Assembly: GCF_042688385.1 (NCBI RefSeq)
Contig: NZ_JBHUPY010000001.1
Span: 868,001-932,000 of the forward strand
Direction: 5' to 3'
DNA length: 64,000 nt
Source: Herpetosiphon sp042688385
GTDB lineage: Bacteria; Chloroflexota; Chloroflexia; Chloroflexales; Herpetosiphonaceae
Shown: in pieces, positions 17,450 through 26,744 of the stretch
Numbering within the stretch: position 1 is the first letter of the stretch
How the letters are laid out: each line of letters opens with the position of its first letter
Notes under the pieces: generated by a model
Seen by the model: only the letters and a program-made list of their open reading frames with translations
Database searches by the model: none
Told to the model about the DNA's origin: nothing
Made by a program: the position numbers and the translations under genes

Positions 17450-19033
17450 ATGAAGAAGCTTTTGAGTGGCATGCTTTTAGCGGGAATCATCGTTGGCTGT
17501 GGTGGCCAAGCAACGCCAACCAGCGTTCCTGCGCCGGCAACCAGCCAAGCCTCGCCTACAACGCAAGCCCTGAATCCAACCGCAACGACCGAAATTACGC
17601 CTAGTGTTGTTGCCAACCAAACTACACCAACTCCATTGCCAAGCAAACCAACTGCACCGATCTTCACTGCCGATGATGAGCGTTGGGCTGGCCGTTCAAT
17701 TTATTTTATTATGACCGATCGCTTTGCCAATGGCGACCCCAGCAACGACAATGCTGATGGTTTTGCTTCTGATCGTAACGACCCTCGGCGTTGGCATGGC
17801 GGCGATTTTCGCGGCATTATCCAACGCCTCGATTACATCAAAGGCATGGGCTTTGGCGCCATTTGGATCACGCCAGTCAGCAAGCAAAATTCAATCAATG
17901 CCTACCATGGCTACTGGCAGTACGACCCCTATCAAATCGACCCGCATTTTGGCACGCTTGAAGAATTGCGTGAGCTGGTGAGCGAAGCCCACAAACGCGA
18001 TATGTTGGTGATGCTCGACGTTGTGCCAAACCACATGGGCGATTTCTTGCCCGGCTCGAAGGCTGCTCCACCGTTCGACGACCCGACGTGGTATCACAAC
18101 AAGGGCAACATTCAAAATTATGGCAATCAACAAGAAGTCGAAGATGGCGATTTGCTGGGGCTTGATGATTTAGATCAGGATAATCCCGCAACCCGTGCTG
18201 AATTGCTCAAATGGATTGCGTGGCTCAAAAGCGAAACTGGGCTTGATGGCATGCGGGTCGATACCGCCAAACATCTGCCCAAAGATTTTCTGCGCGAGTT
18301 TGATCAAGCGGCGAACACCTTCTCGCTGGCCGAAGTATTTAGCAGCGATGCTGGCTATGTTGCGCCCTACAGCGAATATAACGATGCAATTTTGGATTAT
18401 CCATTGCACAGCGCCTTCAAAGAAAGCTTGGTTGGCGGGCGTACCCTGCTGGTGATTCAGCGCGTGCTCGAAAATGCCGATGCAACCTATCGCAATGTCC
18501 ATGTTAATGGCACATTTTTGGATAACCACGATAACGAGCGCTTCTTATGCGTGGCAACTGGCGGCCCCGACGACCAAAAAGCCACCCAATTGCAACAAGC
18601 GTTGGCGGTGCTTTATAGTTTGCGTGGCATTCCAATAGTCTATTATGGCACTGAGCAAGAGCTGAGCGGCTGCAAAGATCCCTTCAACCGTGAAGATGCC
18701 TTTGAATTGGATTCAACCGCTACGCCGTTGTATCAATGGATTAGCCAGCTCAACCAGCTGCGTCAAGCCCACCCAGCCTTGCAACGCGGCAGCCTCGAAA
18801 GCCGCTCCAAGGCTGATGATGGCTGGGCCTTCCAACGCACTGCTGGCAACGATACCGTGGTGGTGTGTATTAACAACACATGGAAACCGCTTGAAGTGGC
18901 GGTAACGGGCCTAACTGAGATTGCCGATGGCGAGGTCTTGACCGATGCGCTTGGCGGCGGTGAGCTGAGCGTCAAGGGTGGTGCAATGAACTGCGCCTTG
19001 CAGCCCAAACAAGTTATGATCTACACCCGCTAA
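17450..19033 (+). CDS. Secreted alpha-amylase family lipoprotein (GH13)
   Basis: The 527-residue protein has a lipoprotein signal (lipobox IVGC) and a Thr/Pro/Ala-rich linker to about residue 70. A GH13 barrel follows: RSIYFIMTDRFANGD, DVVPNHMGD, and the three catalytic residues Asp271 (GMRVDTAKH), Glu295 (LAEVF) and Asp361 (DNHDNERF). The C-terminal beta domain begins around 450. These enzymes hydrolyse alpha-glucans outside the cell; whether it is an endo-amylase or acts on maltodextrins is not clear. It ends with a strong terminator and is convergent with a secreted protein gene. Confidence 0.95.
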   Translation: MKKLLSGMLLAGIIVGCGGQATPTSVPAPATSQASPTTQALNPTATTEITPSVVANQTTPTPLPSKPTAPIFTADDERWAGRSIYFIMTDRFANGDPSNDNADGFASDRNDPRRWHGGDFRGIIQRLDYIKGMGFGAIWITPVSKQNSINAYHGYWQYDPYQIDPHFGTLEELRELVSEAHKRDMLVMLDVVPNHMGDFLPGSKAAPPFDDPTWYHNKGNIQNYGNQQEVEDGDLLGLDDLDQDNPATRAELLKWIAWLKSETGLDGMRVDTAKHLPKDFLREFDQAANTFSLAEVFSSDAGYVAPYSEYNDAILDYPLHSAFKESLVGGRTLLVIQRVLENADATYRNVHVNGTFLDNHDNERFLCVATGGPDDQKATQLQQALAVLYSLRGIPIVYYGTEQELSGCKDPFNREDAFELDSTATPLYQWISQLNQLRQAHPALQRGSLESRSKADDGWAFQRTAGNDTVVVCINNTWKPLEVAVTGLTEIADGEVLTDALGGGELSVKGGAMNCALQPKQVMIYTR

Positions 19034-19050
19034 ATTGAAACATTAATGCA

Positions 19051-19080
19051 AAAAAGAGCCAAGCTCGCTTGGCTCTTTTT
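19051..19080. terminator. Bidirectional terminator after the amylase gene
   Basis: A 13-bp perfect stem AAAAAGAGCCAAG/CTTGGCTCTTTTT with a four-base loop. It separates the convergent genes ending at 19033 and 19119. Confidence 0.92.
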
Positions 19081-19118
19081 GATCTAGAGAATATTATCGA
19101 AGTTTTCGCTACTAATTT

Positions 19119-19655
19119 TTATGGCTCAAGATTGACGAAATCGAAGAAGAAGCGTGAGCCGGTCGATAATGGATTGTGGGCAGCCATCGTGCGGAATTCA
19201 TACTTGCCGGTGCCTGGACCCCAGTAGAATTCAACTGCACAATTTTTTTGCAGGGTTGGTGAATAGGTATCGATAATGCCCAATAATTGGCCTTCGTAGA
19301 ACACGCTGACTTTACCGCCATCAGGCCGCATCACATAGCCCATTGCAAAGCTATAGGGGCTATTAACAACCGTGTACGAAACCGTATAGCCGCCGCCCAT
19401 GGACACATGCTGCGTGCCGTTATAAGCATTGGTCAACGGATGGCCCGATTCAGAGCGCCAAACCCCCGTGTATTTGATTGATGGATCGGTGTTGTCAATC
19501 ATATAATCAGGGCTAAAATTAAGTGAATGTGAATTACAATCAATATTCATATACGGAATATCATTGGTCTCTGCTTTGGTAGTTGCTGGAGCAATTAAAC
19601 TTGGTGCGATGATTGTAGCTGCCAGCAGCAACGAAGTGAATATCTTACGCATCAA
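19119..19655 (-). CDS. Secreted hypothetical protein, 178 residues
   Basis: A classical signal peptide is visible (basic start, hydrophobic stretch, probable cleavage after TTKAE at about residue 30). The mature part of about 148 residues is beta-rich, with aromatic and glycine-rich pieces such as IKYTGVWRSESG, GGGYTVSYT and FYWGPGTGKYEF, and it has two Cys that could form a disulfide. This resembles the jelly-roll modules found beside extracellular glycan-active enzymes, but no family can be named. It is convergent with the amylase gene; a role in polysaccharide binding is only a guess. Confidence 0.75.
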   Translation of the reverse strand: MMRKIFTSLLLAATIIAPSLIAPATTKAETNDIPYMNIDCNSHSLNFSPDYMIDNTDPSIKYTGVWRSESGHPLTNAYNGTQHVSMGGGYTVSYTVVNSPYSFAMGYVMRPDGGKVSVFYEGQLLGIIDTYSPTLQKNCAVEFYWGPGTGKYEFRTMAAHNPLSTGSRFFFDFVNLEP

Positions 19656-19791
19656 AAAGCCTTCCTACACACTACTAAATTCTCTAGACAGGTAGGTACT
19701 TTAATCGAGATTGCTGCATATTTCAAGCCCCAATATATGATAATTTGCTGATAAAGTATAAAAAATACTTAACATAATTATTTTTTGATGT

Positions 19792-21543
19792 TTATAGCGA
19801 CTCAATTTCGCCACGTAAACGGGCAAGTGCTTGCTCAACACTGGCTAATTCGTTGCGTGCTTGTTGCAGCTGCTCATTTTGATATTTAACAAAACGTGTG
19901 TAAGGTGCAACCGTTTCAGTCACTCGTTCGATTGATTGATCGATTTCTGCATACACTTGTTTGCTCAACGAACGCACAATTTTATCGCGCAACTCGCTGA
20001 CTTTTTTGTGAAACTCACGCTTGGCTTGGGCACGCTTGGCCGGAATCAAATAGGCTCCGCCTGCGACAGCCAACACGCTGAGGCTGATGCCGGTAAAATC
20101 GAGCAACGCGCCATGGGCCAAAATCACAAACAAGGCCCCAAAACCAACCGCGCCGACCCCAGTTAAGGCAGTTGTGGCAATCGTGCCTTGCAAATCCATG
20201 GCTAATTGTTTGGCTTCTGCATCGCGATTGTAGCTTTGCACAATTTGGTTGGTGCTACGGCCAACTGAATCGATCAACGATTGGCGATTGTAATTGAAAT
20301 TTTGGCCAACATTGCCAACCATCTCGCTATTGTGGCGCGAAAGTTGGCGACGGTCGATATAGGCATTTACATCTTGCCAAAGCTTGAGATTACGTTCAAT
20401 CAGCCAATCGATAATTTGCTGGGTGATGCGATCGGTGTCAGCGTCGAGGTCGCCGACCACTTGGTCGCGAAAGCGTTGCTCAAGCAGATCTTTTTTTATC
20501 AAATCGCGGGCGCGGCCAATCCGAATTTGCTCATCGAAAAAGGTATGGCCGCGTTGCTCAAACTCATGGATGAGATTTTCGAGCTGAGCAATCCGCGGCG
20601 TGAAATCACGCTGCATATCAGCTTTATAGACCTGAATTTGGCCCTCGATATTGTTAATGGCCTTAATATCGTCGCTCAGGGTTTGCAAGCGCTCATCGGA
20701 GGCAGTGCGATAGGTGGTGGCCAGTTTTTGGCCAACGCCCAAGGGATTGAGCAATTTGAGCCGCACGCGTTCGCCTTCATCAAGCGTGCGCAACAAATAT
20801 TCTTCCATGGCGTTGAAGCCACTTTCGGCCCACAATTTGGGATCGTCGTTTTCGCGGGCGCGCAAAGCAGAGCGGGCCGAAACTGCAAAAATCATGGGCG
20901 TGCTGCCAAGCAATGTGGTGGCATTGCTACGCACAAATTCCAGCACCTCGCTGCGGCCTTTTTCATCGAGAATATCAATTTTATTGACAACCAAGATGAT
21001 TTTCTTGCCCCATTCGCGGATATGCTCAAGGAACGTGCGTTCACTCTCGGTAAATGGCCGATCTGCCGAGGTGATAAACAACACCAAATCCGAGCGCGGC
21101 ACAAAGCGCTTGGTCAGCTCCTCGTGGCGGCGAATAATTGCATTTGTGCCTGGCGTGTCAACGATATTTAAATCGCCGAGCAAGGGCGCAGGATGGGTGC
21201 GCAACAAGAGAAAATCTTCGAGCAATTGCGAATCGGGCTGCTCGCCAAAGCGCAAAATATTGATCCGGTCGGTGGTTGGGGTCACACCTTCGGGCAAAAC
21301 CCGATCGCCAAGCAAGGCATTGATAAAGCTCGATTTGCCAGCGTTGAACTCGCCAGCGACCACAATTAAAAAGAGTTCAGCCAATTGCTCGGTGGCCTCG
21401 CGCAAGCGCGCAGCATCGGCGGCGGTCACATCGGCCCCAAATTGCTCCAAAGCGTGATGCAAACGATCAAATAAGCTTTGTTCGGTCGCCCGAAGCTCAG
21501 CTTCACGTTCGCCAAGAATTGATTGAGCGCCAACATGGGCCAT
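19792..21543 (-). CDS. Bacterial dynamin-like GTPase
   Basis: The 583-residue protein has a dynamin-family G domain: P-loop GEFNAGKSS (about 64-72), threonines in TPTTDRINIL, DTPGTNA, and NKID. Long helical segments form the stalk. Two adjacent hydrophobic segments near residues 455-505 form a paddle-like membrane anchor, and a coiled-coil tail closes the protein (ELASVEQALARLRGEIESL). Bacterial dynamin-like proteins bind and remodel membranes, aiding membrane repair or phage defence in some species. No second dynamin gene is adjacent, as often found in paired systems. ATG at 21543 is the clear start. Confidence 0.92.
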   Translation of the reverse strand: MAHVGAQSILGEREAELRATEQSLFDRLHHALEQFGADVTAADAARLREATEQLAELFLIVVAGEFNAGKSSFINALLGDRVLPEGVTPTTDRINILRFGEQPDSQLLEDFLLLRTHPAPLLGDLNIVDTPGTNAIIRRHEELTKRFVPRSDLVLFITSADRPFTESERTFLEHIREWGKKIILVVNKIDILDEKGRSEVLEFVRSNATTLLGSTPMIFAVSARSALRARENDDPKLWAESGFNAMEEYLLRTLDEGERVRLKLLNPLGVGQKLATTYRTASDERLQTLSDDIKAINNIEGQIQVYKADMQRDFTPRIAQLENLIHEFEQRGHTFFDEQIRIGRARDLIKKDLLEQRFRDQVVGDLDADTDRITQQIIDWLIERNLKLWQDVNAYIDRRQLSRHNSEMVGNVGQNFNYNRQSLIDSVGRSTNQIVQSYNRDAEAKQLAMDLQGTIATTALTGVGAVGFGALFVILAHGALLDFTGISLSVLAVAGGAYLIPAKRAQAKREFHKKVSELRDKIVRSLSKQVYAEIDQSIERVTETVAPYTRFVKYQNEQLQQARNELASVEQALARLRGEIESL

Positions 21544-21674
21544 GGCTGTGTCCTTATCTCTATGAGCAGCGTGCTACTCAATCTGACTCTGATTGCGTGC
21601 TCGAAGTTGCACAAACGAGCAGTATCAAGGGTTAATCATAACTCGTGCCATAAAATGTTTCCTCACCTTCAGAT

Positions 21675-21796
21675 CCCCTCACCCCAACCCCTCTCCCGTC
21701 CAACGGGAGAGGGGCTTTGCGTTGGGTGAATGACTGGTGCTGGAAGGTGCTCCCCCTCGCCCGCGTTCAGTGGGAGAGGGGGTTGGGGGGTGAGGG
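21675..21796. repeat. G/C-rich palindromic element, copy 3
   Basis: Arms CCCCTCACCCCAACCCCTC and GGGGGTTGGGGGGTGAGGG, with inner palindromes CTCCCGTCCAACGGGAG and CCCTCGCCCGCGTTCAGTGG. It ends nine bases before the stop codon of the FHA regulator gene and may act as its terminator. Confidence 0.85.
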
Positions 21797-21804
21797 CTTT
21801 GGCG

Positions 21805-22461
21805 TTAATCTAAACTCAACTTATAGCCAAAACCGCGCACGGTGAGCACAAAGCGTGGCGCAGATGGATCGATCTCGATCCGCTGGCGCAAGCGATAGAT
21901 CAAGGCATCGATGGCGTTATAATCGTAGACCTCATAATCCCACACGCCGATAGCAATTTGCTCTTTGCTGACAACTTCGCCACGGCGGTTGTACAGCAAT
22001 TCGAGCAATTGAAACTCCTTGGCGGTGAGCTGTGGATCAAGCCGTTTGCCACGAACATAGACCTCTTTGGCAGCGCTATCAACGTGCAATTCAGCCTGAT
22101 CCTGGCTCGCGATTCGATGCATGACGACTGGGGGCGGCGTGCCCTTCATCGTGGCTTCGGGATCGCGGAAAATGATCACCGTATCGGCGACCCACACTTC
22201 GTCGTTATTGCGTAATGGCGCGAGGCCATTGACCTTTACGCCATTTAAATAGGTTCCGTTGGTGCTATCGAGATCGCGAATATAACAGCCGGCTTCATCG
22301 CGTTCTAAGCGGGCGTGACGGCGCGAGGCTAAACGATGATCGATGACAATATCGTTGGCTACATCGCGCCCAATGGTGAGAATTGTTTGTTCCCACGGCA
22401 TGAGCCGAGGTGGGACATCTTGGTTTTTAATTGTCAGCGATGGCACTGGCTGATCGTTCAT
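21805..22461 (-). CDS. FHA-domain winged-helix transcription regulator
   Basis: The 218-residue protein pairs an N-terminal FHA domain (about 20-95: TIGRDVANDIVIDHRLASRRHARL, with the phosphothreonine-binding Arg and Ser, and DLDSTNGTYLNG) with an OmpR/PhoB-type winged helix (about 120-218: LTAKEFQLLELLYNRRGEVVSKEQI, YRLRQRIE, VRGFGYKL). FHA domains bind phosphothreonine peptides, so DNA binding is probably tied to a Ser/Thr kinase. A kinase gene lies divergently at 22613, a natural partner. GAGGAGG precedes the ATG. There is no receiver domain, so this is not a classical response regulator. Confidence 0.93.
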   Translation of the reverse strand: MNDQPVPSLTIKNQDVPPRLMPWEQTILTIGRDVANDIVIDHRLASRRHARLERDEAGCYIRDLDSTNGTYLNGVKVNGLAPLRNNDEVWVADTVIIFRDPEATMKGTPPPVVMHRIASQDQAELHVDSAAKEVYVRGKRLDPQLTAKEFQLLELLYNRRGEVVSKEQIAIGVWDYEVYDYNAIDALIYRLRQRIEIDPSAPRFVLTVRGFGYKLSLD

Positions 22462-22612
22462 AAAAATTCCTCCTCAAACACACGATGCATGGAGAGGCGT
22501 GGTATGGTATGCTAGAGTCTTAGTCAGAGACAAAGCAAAAGGGCTATGATAGAATGTGACGCGATTCTAACATAGGGCTTCTGAATGCGCTAGAGGCGCA
22601 AGGAGCGGGCGT

Positions 22613-24340
22613 TTGACTTCTTGGAATGGTCGCCAATTTGGCAAGTATATTTTACACAACGAAGTTGGGCGAGGTGGCATGGCCCGCGTTTTTCGGGCAA
22701 CAGATACCACCTTGCAACGCACGGTTGCGTTAAAAATTCTTGCGCCCCAGCTTGCGAGTGATCCCGAATCGAGCCAGCGCTTTGAGCGCGAGGCGATTAC
22801 GGCGGGCAATCTGCATCATCCCAGTATCGTCACGATTTTCGATGTTGGCGAGGCTGAAGGCTTGCCCTACATCGCCATGGAATATATTGCTGGCCGTTCG
22901 CTGCAAGCTGTGATCGATGAACAAGGTGCGCTGGGTCTTGGCTATGCCGTAGCATTGTTGATGCCAGTGGCCGAAGCGCTGGATTATGCCCATTCGCAGC
23001 AGGCAGTTCATCGCGATGTCAAACCCCACAATATTTTGCTGAATGCTGATGGTCGGGTTTTGTTGACCGACTTCGGCATTGCTCAAGCTCCTGTTGTCAA
23101 TGAAAAGCGTCTAACCCGCGCCGGCATGTTTATGGGCACGCCAGAATATATCGCGCCCGAGCAAGCTTCGGCGCAGTTGGTTGATGGCCGCTCCGATTTA
23201 TACTCCTTAGGGATTGTGGCCTTTGAAGTGATCACTGGCCAAGTTCCCTTTACTGGAACGGTTCCAGAGTTGCTGGTTGCTCACACCTACACGCCGCCAC
23301 CAGCGATAACCAGCCTTGTGCCTGGCTTGCCAGCAGCCTTTGATAAAGTTTTTGAACGAGCGTTGGCCAAACAACCAAGCGAGCGTCCACCCTCGGCAGT
23401 CGCGTTTATCGATGCCTTGCGCACGCTCTCCAGCAGGGTTGGAATTACAATTCCAAGCAAGGACGAATTAAAGGGCTTGGCGGTTCCAGCTGGCTCGTCG
23501 GCTGGCAAAGCCACGGTGGCGATCAATGCGCTGCCTGCGTTGCAACGCCAAAGCGACCCCAGCGCTCAAACCGATGTTGGGGCGATTCAGCCGCAAGCGC
23601 GTCCAGCCACGCCCGTGCCGCAACCAGTGCCACGCCCAAGTAATCCCAACCCAACTGCCCGGGTTGCGCCAAGCGCTCAGCCACGGCCCCAAGCGCAGCA
23701 GCAAGCGGCTCAAACTCAATCGCGACCAAGGCCCCAAGCAGCAAGTAATAGCAATAGCAATGCTGCGCGGCCTCGCATGCGCACACGACCAGTCTTGCGC
23801 ACGGCCACAACCAGCGATCCTTTAAAAGTGATTTATCCGGTTGCGATCATTATAACCCTTGCTGTTTTGGGCATTGTTTTTTGGCAGCGCATGGGCCAAG
23901 GCACGCGCGGCTTGGTTTCGCTGCCAACCGCAACCCAAACCAGCAGCTTATCAGGGCCGTTTGTGCCCGAATCGACGCGGATTCCGACGGCGATTCCAAC
24001 TAACACGCCTGAACCAACCCCAACCGATGCGCCAACCGAGCAGCCCAGTGCCACGCCTGAGCCAAGTGCGACCGTGCCTAGCCCAATCCCAACCAGAACG
24101 CGGATTCCAACCCGAACAGTGCCGCCAACCCGAACTACCGCGCCAACCACGGTTGTGCCATCGGCTACGCCAGTGGTGCCAACGGATGTGCCTGCTACGC
24201 CAACGGATGTGCCACCACCAACCCCAACCAATGGCCCAACTGAGCAGCCAACCCAAGATCTACCAACCGTGACCAATACCGGAGTTGAGCCGACGGTCGT
24301 GTATCCTTTGCCACGGCCTGAGCCGTCGCCGATCTCCTGA
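22613..24340 (+). CDS. Membrane Ser/Thr protein kinase with Pro/Thr-rich outer tail
   Basis: The start is TTG at 22613, with AAGGAG seven bases upstream. The kinase domain spans about 11-275: glycine loop GRGGMARVF, catalytic Lys41, HRDVKPHN with Asp135, DFG with Asp153, and the APE-like IAPEQ. A Pro/Gln/Ala linker leads to one transmembrane helix at about 405-425. The extracellular tail of 150 residues is low-complexity Thr/Pro, with no PASTA domain. The kinase likely phosphorylates cytoplasmic proteins, and the divergent FHA regulator is the first candidate. selA follows after nine bases, so the two share a transcript. Confidence 0.93.
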   Translation: MTSWNGRQFGKYILHNEVGRGGMARVFRATDTTLQRTVALKILAPQLASDPESSQRFEREAITAGNLHHPSIVTIFDVGEAEGLPYIAMEYIAGRSLQAVIDEQGALGLGYAVALLMPVAEALDYAHSQQAVHRDVKPHNILLNADGRVLLTDFGIAQAPVVNEKRLTRAGMFMGTPEYIAPEQASAQLVDGRSDLYSLGIVAFEVITGQVPFTGTVPELLVAHTYTPPPAITSLVPGLPAAFDKVFERALAKQPSERPPSAVAFIDALRTLSSRVGITIPSKDELKGLAVPAGSSAGKATVAINALPALQRQSDPSAQTDVGAIQPQARPATPVPQPVPRPSNPNPTARVAPSAQPRPQAQQQAAQTQSRPRPQAASNSNSNAARPRMRTRPVLRTATTSDPLKVIYPVAIIITLAVLGIVFWQRMGQGTRGLVSLPTATQTSSLSGPFVPESTRIPTAIPTNTPEPTPTDAPTEQPSATPEPSATVPSPIPTRTRIPTRTVPPTRTTAPTTVVPSATPVVPTDVPATPTDVPPPTPTNGPTEQPTQDLPTVTNTGVEPTVVYPLPRPEPSPIS

Positions 24341-24349
24341 GGCTCAGCG

Positions 24350-25690
24350 GTGAGTTTGCGCGATTTGCCAGCGGTGCATCGGCTGCTTGGTTTGCTTGCA
24401 GAAGGCTTTCCCAATGTGCCTGCCCAATGGTTACTTGATGCAGCCCGAGCCAGCCTTGAGCATGCCCGTCAAGCGCTGCGGGCTGGCAATCCCCAGCAAT
24501 CAATCGCCCAGATTGTGGCTCATGCTGAGCATTTAATTCGCCAACGCCAACAGCTGCCATTGCGCCATGTTATCAACGCGACTGGCGTACTGATCCACAC
24601 CAATCTTGGGCGTGCGCCACTGAGTGCTGCCGCGCAACAAGCAATCATCAGCGCCAGCGCTGGCTATAGCAATCTCGAATACGATATTGATCAAGGCGAA
24701 CGTGGCTCGCGTAATAGCTTGTTGGAGCCGCAACTGCAACGTTTGACAAGAGCTGAAGCAGGCTTGGTGGTCAATAATGCGGCGGCGGCGATGTTGCTGT
24801 GCTTGAGTTGCTTTGCCCAAGGCCGCGAGGTGATCGTCAGTCGCGGCCATGCGGTGGAAATTGGCGGCGGTTTTCGGATTCCCGATATTTTGCGCCAAAG
24901 TGGCTGCACTTTAGTTGATGTTGGCACGACCAATCGTAGCTATTTGGCCGATTATACAGCGGCGATTGGCGCGCAAACGGCGGCGCTACTGCATGTGCAT
25001 GCTTCGAATTTTCAAGTGCTGGGTTTTACCCACGAGCCAAGCGTCGCCGAATTGGCCCAAGCCGCCCATGAGCACCAGAAACTCTTGATTTGCGATCTTG
25101 GCAGTGGCGCGTTATTAGATACGACAAGCTTTGGCTTGGCTGCTGAGCCAACCGTGCAACAACTGATTAACGATCAAGCAGATTTGGTGGTGTTTAGTGG
25201 CGATAAATTGCTTGGCGGCCCGCAAGCAGGCCTCATTGTGGGCAAACGTAGCCTGATCGATCAATTGCGCAAACATCCCTTGCTGCGAGCGCTGCGAGTT
25301 GATAAATTGACAATTGCTGCTTTGAGCGCAACCCTCATGGCCTATGAAACTCAACGTGCTGCCAGCGAGATTCCAATTTGGCGTATGCTTGGCTGTTCGC
25401 TTGCTGAGCTTGAGCAGCGCGCAAGCCCGCTGCTGGCCGCCTATCCTGCTGCCCAAGTTGTGGCAACTCATGCTACCATTGGCGGAGGTTCGCTGCCTGG
25501 CTCAAGTTTGCCAAGCCTAGGGCTTGCCCTTGATGGTGTGGCTGAAACTTTGAGCGCCCAACTTCGTGCCAACGACCCACCCATTGTTGGCCGAATCCAT
25601 GCGCAGCGCCTAATCCTTGATCTGCGGACTGTGCTACCAGAGCAGGATGCAGTGATCGTGGCGGCGTTAGCAGCCCTCAATTCAGCCTAA
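24350..25690 (+). CDS. selA: L-seryl-tRNA(Sec) selenium transferase
   Basis: The start is GTG at 24350, nine bases after the kinase stop. The 446-residue protein has the SelA N-terminal helical domain, the family phrase INATGVLIHTNLGRAPL, and the PLP site VVFSGDKLLGGPQAG with Lys286. SelA converts seryl-tRNA(Sec) to selenocysteinyl-tRNA. No selB, selD, tRNA-Sec or selenoprotein gene was recognised in this window, so the rest of the pathway must lie elsewhere or the enzyme has another role. The operon partner is a kinase, which is unusual. Family assignment is confident. Confidence 0.93.
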   Translation: MSLRDLPAVHRLLGLLAEGFPNVPAQWLLDAARASLEHARQALRAGNPQQSIAQIVAHAEHLIRQRQQLPLRHVINATGVLIHTNLGRAPLSAAAQQAIISASAGYSNLEYDIDQGERGSRNSLLEPQLQRLTRAEAGLVVNNAAAAMLLCLSCFAQGREVIVSRGHAVEIGGGFRIPDILRQSGCTLVDVGTTNRSYLADYTAAIGAQTAALLHVHASNFQVLGFTHEPSVAELAQAAHEHQKLLICDLGSGALLDTTSFGLAAEPTVQQLINDQADLVVFSGDKLLGGPQAGLIVGKRSLIDQLRKHPLLRALRVDKLTIAALSATLMAYETQRAASEIPIWRMLGCSLAELEQRASPLLAAYPAAQVVATHATIGGGSLPGSSLPSLGLALDGVAETLSAQLRANDPPIVGRIHAQRLILDLRTVLPEQDAVIVAALAALNSA

Positions 25691-25715
25691 CTCGTCATAG
25701 AGAGGGACGCAATCG

Positions 25716-26231
25716 ATGACTTCTGATCAAGCGGCAGCGTTGTTAGAGACAGCGGTGGCGGCGTTATATGCTGGCGACCGGCGCAGTGCGCGCATTTATC
25801 TGACCCAAGTTTTAGCGCTCGAACCCTATCACGAGCATGCCTTGCTCTGGTTGAGTGGCGCGGTGGAGCTGCCAGAGCAGCAAATTGCCTGCTTGGAGCG
25901 GGTTTTAGCGATCAATCCCTATAATCATGCGGCAATTCGCGGTTTGGCTCAGTTGCGGGGTAGCGTTGTTACGCCAGTGGTTGCCGAGCCAGAGCTAGCG
26001 CCGTGGAACCCGCCGGAGCCGTTGAGTTTAAGCCAACTAGCCGAGTTGCCAGTTTCGTGTTATGCCTGCGATGCCCAATTGTATGCCAGCGCTACCTTTT
26101 GTTGGCGTTGCCATGTGGCGGTGCGCTGTTGTGCCAACTGTATTTTTCGACCCTACACCGAGTGCAAAGTGGAGCAAGCAATTCAATCGGAGCAAAGCCC
26201 AAATTGCTGCCCATGGTGGCGGCCAATTTAA
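25716..26231 (+). CDS. TPR-like protein with C-terminal cysteine cluster
   Basis: The 171-residue protein has a tetratricopeptide-like N terminus (AAALLETAVAALYAGDRRSARIYLTQVLALEP, then a second helical pair with LERVLAINPYNHAAIRGLAQL). Its C terminus is Cys-rich (YACDAQ, FCWRCHVAVRCCANC, YTECK), a likely zinc-binding treble-clef or ribbon. It follows selA by 25 bases with GAGGG upstream and may be the last gene of the kinase-selA transcript. The role is unknown; a protein-protein adaptor is plausible from the architecture. Confidence 0.8.
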   Translation: MTSDQAAALLETAVAALYAGDRRSARIYLTQVLALEPYHEHALLWLSGAVELPEQQIACLERVLAINPYNHAAIRGLAQLRGSVVTPVVAEPELAPWNPPEPLSLSQLAELPVSCYACDAQLYASATFCWRCHVAVRCCANCIFRPYTECKVEQAIQSEQSPNCCPWWRPI

Positions 26232-26313
26232 AGCATGGCTTTTGACTTCTCTGGTTCATAATGCTAGCATGGCGGCTATCTGAAATGATTGTTTATAGCA
26301 GCAATGAGGCAGA

Positions 26314-26742
26314 ATGCGATTATCAACCAAAGGTGAATATGGCGTGCGAGCATTATTCGATTTGGCTCAACACTATGGCGAGGGCTTGGTGCAAAGCCAC
26401 GATATTGCTGAACGCCAAGCAATCTCCGAAAATTATCTCAATCAATTGTTAATCGCATTGCGCAAGGCTGGCCTGATTACCAGTGTGCGTGGCCCGCAAG
26501 GTGGTCATCAATTGGCCCGCCCACCTCAAGCGATTAGCTTGCTTGATGCCATTTTGGTGTTGGAAGGGCCATTGTTGCCAACCCCCGAAGGTGCCAGCCT
26601 CGATACCTTCGATGCAGGTTTGTTGGGCGAAGTTTGGGGCGAATTACGCGCCGTGATCGAAACGCATCTTAGCGAAATGACGATTGCTGATCTCTGCCAA
26701 CGCAAACACCAGCAACTCGATTCACCGATGTATTATATTTAG
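26314..26742 (+). CDS. Rrf2 family transcription regulator
   Basis: The 142-residue protein begins with the Rrf2 winged helix: MRLSTKGEYGVRALFDLA, then ISENYLNQLLIALRKAGLI and the wing VRGPQGGHQLARPP. Fe-S-binding members have three Cys in the middle; here only one Cys near the end (ADLCQRK) is present, so an Fe-S cluster is unlikely. It is therefore closer to CymR-like cluster-free members that regulate sulfur metabolism with a partner protein. Its targets are unknown. A repeat tract separates it from trpE. Confidence 0.92.
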   Translation: MRLSTKGEYGVRALFDLAQHYGEGLVQSHDIAERQAISENYLNQLLIALRKAGLITSVRGPQGGHQLARPPQAISLLDAILVLEGPLLPTPEGASLDTFDAGLLGEVWGELRAVIETHLSEMTIADLCQRKHQQLDSPMYYI

Positions 26743-26744
26743 GG

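Noticed and set aside
20281..21171. Long plus-strand frame of 296 codons
   Set aside because: It is antisense to the dynamin-like GTPase, which has clear motifs; the frame is a codon-bias shadow.
23833..24414. Minus-strand Gly/Val-rich frame of 193 codons
   Set aside because: It is a shadow of the Thr/Pro-rich tail of the Ser/Thr kinase, produced by its repetitive codons.
24350..26231. A selenoprotein or tRNA-Sec beside selA
   Set aside because: No tRNA-like fold or in-frame UGA in a conserved gene was seen around selA.
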